Assembly (NCBI GenBank): GCA_019416265.1 | Contig: DXXQ01000018.1 | Span: forward strand, 1 to 7,750 | Reading direction: 5' to 3' | Length of the DNA: 7,750 nucleotides | From: Clostridiales bacterium | Lineage (GTDB): Bacteria; Bacillota; Clostridia; Lachnospirales; Lachnospiraceae | The notes under the pieces: generated by a model | Databases searched by the model: none | What the model was told of the DNA's origin: nothing | Seen by the model: the letters and a program-made list of their open reading frames with translations, nothing else | Translations under genes and position numbers: made by a program | In this document: in pieces, positions 5,925-7,750 of the stretch | Numbering within the stretch: the first letter of the stretch is position 1 | How the letters are laid out: each line of letters opens with the position of its first letter

Positions 5925-6871
5925 TCTTTATTTTCCTTTTTTATCTCAAGATCTTTGTCCAGCAGGGTATCTGAGCAGATTCCTGCCACACCGTTCTCCA
6001 TAAATTTTTTCGCCTGGGAAACTCCGTTTACAGTATAAACGTACACCAGAATCCCCTGTTTTTCAAATATTTCCTGTACTTCCTCTGTCCAGTATTTATA
6101 ATATACTGTCACTGCCGGAATCTTCTTTTCTTTGCAGAAGACCGCAATTTCCTTTAATTCCTTCAGGGAATATTCCTGCCACAGGGAATAGATATAGGAG
6201 GGAAAATCATACAGAAGCGCTGTTCCCGAAAACATTGCGTCATTGTAGATCTCCGGTATCAGCTGCCCCAGAACCTCTACGGCTCCCGCATTCTGGGCAA
6301 TCTTTACATATTCACTGTAGTCCTCCAGAGTTCTTCTATAATTCCGTATGGAATACTGTTTGGAATCCAGAAGTACAAATGCGTCCGGATAATCCTTTAG
6401 AAGGACAAGGAGGTCTTCCAGACTCATGGGTGTATATTTCCCGTAGATCGGCGTTGTCAGAAATTCTTCCGCTGTCAGAACCTTCTGTTCCTCTCCCTGC
6501 CACTGTCCAAGGGACTGTGTCCAGTTATGGCGGCAGACCCATACCCCGTCCTGTGTTCGGGTCAGGTCTACCTCAAACAGCCGGATGCCCTTCTCATAGC
6601 TGCTTAGAAAGCTTTCTTTGGAATTCAGGTAGCTTTTGCCGTCAAGCCCTCCCAGGGCGTGGGCGATTGCCTTATAGTTTTTCCAGGAGAACTCCGGCGT
6701 TGCCGCCTGTACTGTCTGAAAACTCCCTGACTTTTTTTCCGCGGCTTTTTTCTGCGGTACCGAAAGCCTGCTTCCTCCCAGGATGATCAGAGCTACTATG
6801 AAAATCTCTGTCACCAGCAGGATGTCGCGGAGAACCCGTCTCCGGCTTCGGCGGGTATTTTTTTTACTCAA
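5921..6871 (-). CDS. Membrane-anchored glycerophosphodiester phosphodiesterase-like protein
   Basis: This 316-aa protein starts with a highly basic stretch (KKNTRRSRRR) and one hydrophobic helix (about 14-33) without a lipobox, so it is probably anchored by its N-terminus with the enzyme domain outside. The domain (about 66-305) fits the GDPD/PI-PLC TIM-barrel family: IAHALGG with the first catalytic histidine (71), NSKESF (83-88), GIRLFEVDLTRTQDG (95-109, metal-binding Glu100 and Asp102), RHNW with the second histidine (115), LLDSK (167-171), and C-terminal VYTVN and GICSD. The usual HRG is HALG here, marking a divergent subgroup. Likely substrates are glycerophosphodiesters from phospholipids or teichoic acids, which is inference. 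The start is TTG at 6869-6871: an in-frame TGA lies one codon upstream of it (6875-6877) and AAAGGTG lies just before it. It is the first gene of the operon and its stop overlaps the murT ATG. Confidence 0.88.
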   Translation of the reverse strand: MSKKNTRRSRRRVLRDILLVTEIFIVALIILGGSRLSVPQKKAAEKKSGSFQTVQAATPEFSWKNYKAIAHALGGLDGKSYLNSKESFLSSYEKGIRLFEVDLTRTQDGVWVCRHNWTQSLGQWQGEEQKVLTAEEFLTTPIYGKYTPMSLEDLLVLLKDYPDAFVLLDSKQYSIRNYRRTLEDYSEYVKIAQNAGAVEVLGQLIPEIYNDAMFSGTALLYDFPSYIYSLWQEYSLKELKEIAVFCKEKKIPAVTVYYKYWTEEVQEIFEKQGILVYVYTVNGVSQAKKFMENGVAGICSDTLLDKDLEIKKENKE

Positions 6872-7017
6872 GCTTCACCTTTTGTAAGTTTCCTTTCTAT
6901 CTTTTATCTATAAACATATTCTATCGCTTTATACACGGATTTTGTATAGTGCATTTTTTATACATAACGATTTTACGCTAAATGGCGGCAATAATCAAGG
7001 TTTTAATGGAATGACCG
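6872..7017 (-). other. Intergenic leader of the GDPD-murT-gatD-lipoprotein operon with TATACA repeats
   Basis: This 146-bp A/T-rich gap lies between the rplQ terminator and the operon. It holds the predicted promoter (6970-6998) and then three copies of a hexamer in alternating orientation: TATACA at 6930-6935, TGTATA at 6943-6948, TATACA at 6959-6964. They could form an operator, small hairpins, or chance A/T-rich sequence. No reading frame or RNA gene is evident. Confidence 0.4.
6970..6998 (-). promoter_or_regulatory. Possible sigma-A promoter of the four-gene envelope operon
   Basis: On the minus strand, TTGATT (6993-6998) and TAAAAT (6970-6975) are 17 bp apart, matching consensus at 4/6 and 5/6. 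The transcript would start near 6963 with a leader of about 90 nt. Other A/T-rich hexamers in the gap resemble -10 boxes but lack a suitable -35, so this is the best candidate rather than a certain one. Confidence 0.5.
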
Positions 7018-7060
7018 AAAAAAAAGCTGTGTACAGACAGTAAATCTGTCTGCACACAGC
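7018..7060 (-). terminator. Rho-independent terminator of rplQ
   Basis: Positions 7026-7040 pair with 7046-7060 in a 15-bp stem with one mismatch and a 5-nt loop (TAAAT). On the minus strand the stem is followed by eight T (7018-7025 are A on the plus strand). It starts 31 bp beyond the rplQ stop codon and isolates the ribosomal operon from the next minus-strand operon. Confidence 0.95.
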
Positions 7061-7091
7061 CCTGAATCTCAGCAGAATGATTAATCAGAAA

Positions 7092-7628
7092 TTATACTAA
7101 CTCGATTAATACTTCCATTGCGCCGTCACCTTTACGCTGGCCAATCTTTACGATTCTTGTGTAACCACCGTTACGTCCAACGTATTTCGGAGCAACTTCT
7201 TCGAACATTTTCTTAACCATGTCAACTTCTTTTGTGTTTTTCTTCTTGCCTGCGCCCTTAGCCGGAACCTCAGTTACAGGATAGAAAACTTTCATCATCT
7301 GACGACGAGCGTGAAGTCTGGAAGGAGCGTCTTTTGTGATCTCTTTCTGTACTTCATCGTATACAGTTTTCTTCTTTCCGTCAACAACTTCTTTTACTCT
7401 CTTGCCTTCAGCGTCTTTACGAGCAACTTTAGCAGTTACTGTAACTGTCTCGAAGTTATCTTTCTCGCGAACAGCCATAGCGATAAGGCCTTCAGCGATT
7501 TTACGGATTTCTTTTGCTTTTGCTTCTGTAGTAACGATTTTTCCGTTGTATAACAGATTAGTTACCTGGTTTCTGAGTAATGCTTTTCTCTGGGAAGCTG
7601 TTCTGCTTAATTTTCTATATTTTGCCAT
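7092..7628 (-). CDS. rplQ: 50S ribosomal protein L17
   Basis: The 178-aa product is large-subunit protein L17. The N-terminal part (MAKYRKLSRTASQRKALLRNQVTNLL, NGKIVTTEAKAKEIRKIAEGLI) and the C-terminal part (KKMFEEVAPKYVGRNGGYTRIVKIGQRKGDGAMEVLIEL) match the family. It is longer than the usual 115-130 aa because of a Lys/Glu/Val-rich insertion between them, about residues 58-135 (RKDAEGKRVKEVVDGKKKTVYDE and on). Enlarged L17 is, to my knowledge, common in Lachnospiraceae. The ATG at 7626-7628 was chosen because GGAGGA (7636-7641) lies 7 nt upstream; an ATG 15 nt further up overlaps that site and is unlikely. rplQ normally ends the rpsM-rpsK-rpsD-rpoA-rplQ operon, and the strong terminator just after it agrees. 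Confidence 0.97.
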   Translation of the reverse strand: MAKYRKLSRTASQRKALLRNQVTNLLYNGKIVTTEAKAKEIRKIAEGLIAMAVREKDNFETVTVTAKVARKDAEGKRVKEVVDGKKKTVYDEVQKEITKDAPSRLHARRQMMKVFYPVTEVPAKGAGKKKNTKEVDMVKKMFEEVAPKYVGRNGGYTRIVKIGQRKGDGAMEVLIELV

Positions 7629-7750
7629 TATTTTATCCTCCATCTGTGGGACAGTGAAACACGCTTGTTCGGTCTTACTGTATCACTGCTTTGGCACCCC
7701 ACTGTAATTTATATGCGCTGGGAATCCCCTGCTCTATGGCAGATTATTCC
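7629..7750 (-). other. Leader region upstream of rplQ; rpoA may end at the window edge
   Basis: No convincing reading frame crosses this 122-bp stretch; all three minus-strand frames hit stops. A TAA at 7744-7746 preceded by a Glu codon could be the end of rpoA, the expected neighbour, but only one codon is visible. Arms GTGGGACAGTGA (7646-7657) and TCACTGC plus CCCAC (7683-7689, 7698-7702) could form a bulged hairpin a few bases upstream of the rplQ ribosome binding site. No clear promoter is seen. Confidence 0.3.

Noticed and set aside
5043..6038. A 331-codon open frame on the plus strand, antisense to murT and the end of the GDPD-like gene
   Set aside because: It lies over well-supported minus-strand genes, its translation resembles no known protein and is rich in Cys/His/Phe as expected of antisense frames, and no ribosome binding site or promoter supports it.
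6235..6786. Plus-strand frame of 183 codons over the GDPD-like gene
   Set aside because: Its Pro/Ser/Arg-rich composition is typical of antisense translation, and it has no start signals.
7626..7643. ATG at 7641-7643 as the start of rplQ
   Set aside because: It overlaps the GGAGGA ribosome binding site that serves the ATG at 7626-7628, and L17 proteins of this group begin with MAKYRKL-like sequence.

Overview
This window looks like a chromosomal stretch of a low-to-mid-GC Gram-positive Firmicute, most likely a Lachnospiraceae-type Clostridia. The support is the enlarged ribosomal protein L17, the MurT/GatD pair, a lipoprotein with acidic and Pro/Thr-rich low-complexity segments, A/T-rich near-consensus sigma-A promoters and strong AGGAGG-type ribosome binding sites. 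The taxonomic call is an inference from gene content, not from a search. I see no mobile element, CRISPR array, tRNA or rRNA.

Left part (1-1750, minus strand). A small gene of unknown function (75 aa) runs leftward from a perfect consensus promoter. Just downstream, a CsoR/FrmR-family metal-sensing repressor with a His-rich N-terminus is followed 20 nt later by an Mrp/NBP35-type P-loop ATPase (iron-sulfur carrier). The pair seems to have its own promoter, whose -35 box sits inside the last codons of the 75-aa gene. It ends at a strong terminator at 44-86.

Centre-left (1750-2460, plus strand). Xanthine phosphoribosyltransferase (xpt) is the only plus-strand gene. Its promoter is back to back with that of the 75-aa gene, with -35 boxes 7 bp apart. 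A hairpin with A- and T-tracts on its two sides lies between xpt and the convergent operon and should terminate transcription from both directions.

Main operon (6871-2471, minus strand). Four genes are joined by three 4-nt ATGA stop/start overlaps: a membrane-anchored glycerophosphodiester phosphodiesterase-like protein, MurT, GatD, and a lipoprotein of the sugar-binding periplasmic-binding-protein family. MurT and GatD together amidate the D-glutamate of the lipid II stem peptide. The coupling suggests that the two flanking envelope proteins are made with the peptidoglycan amidation enzyme. This is the most interesting arrangement in the window.

Right end (7018-7750, minus strand). Ribosomal protein L17 (rplQ), with a long internal insertion, ends at a strong terminator before the operon above. 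Upstream of it is a leader of about 120 nt with a possible hairpin. rpoA, its usual neighbour, may end exactly at the window edge but cannot be confirmed.
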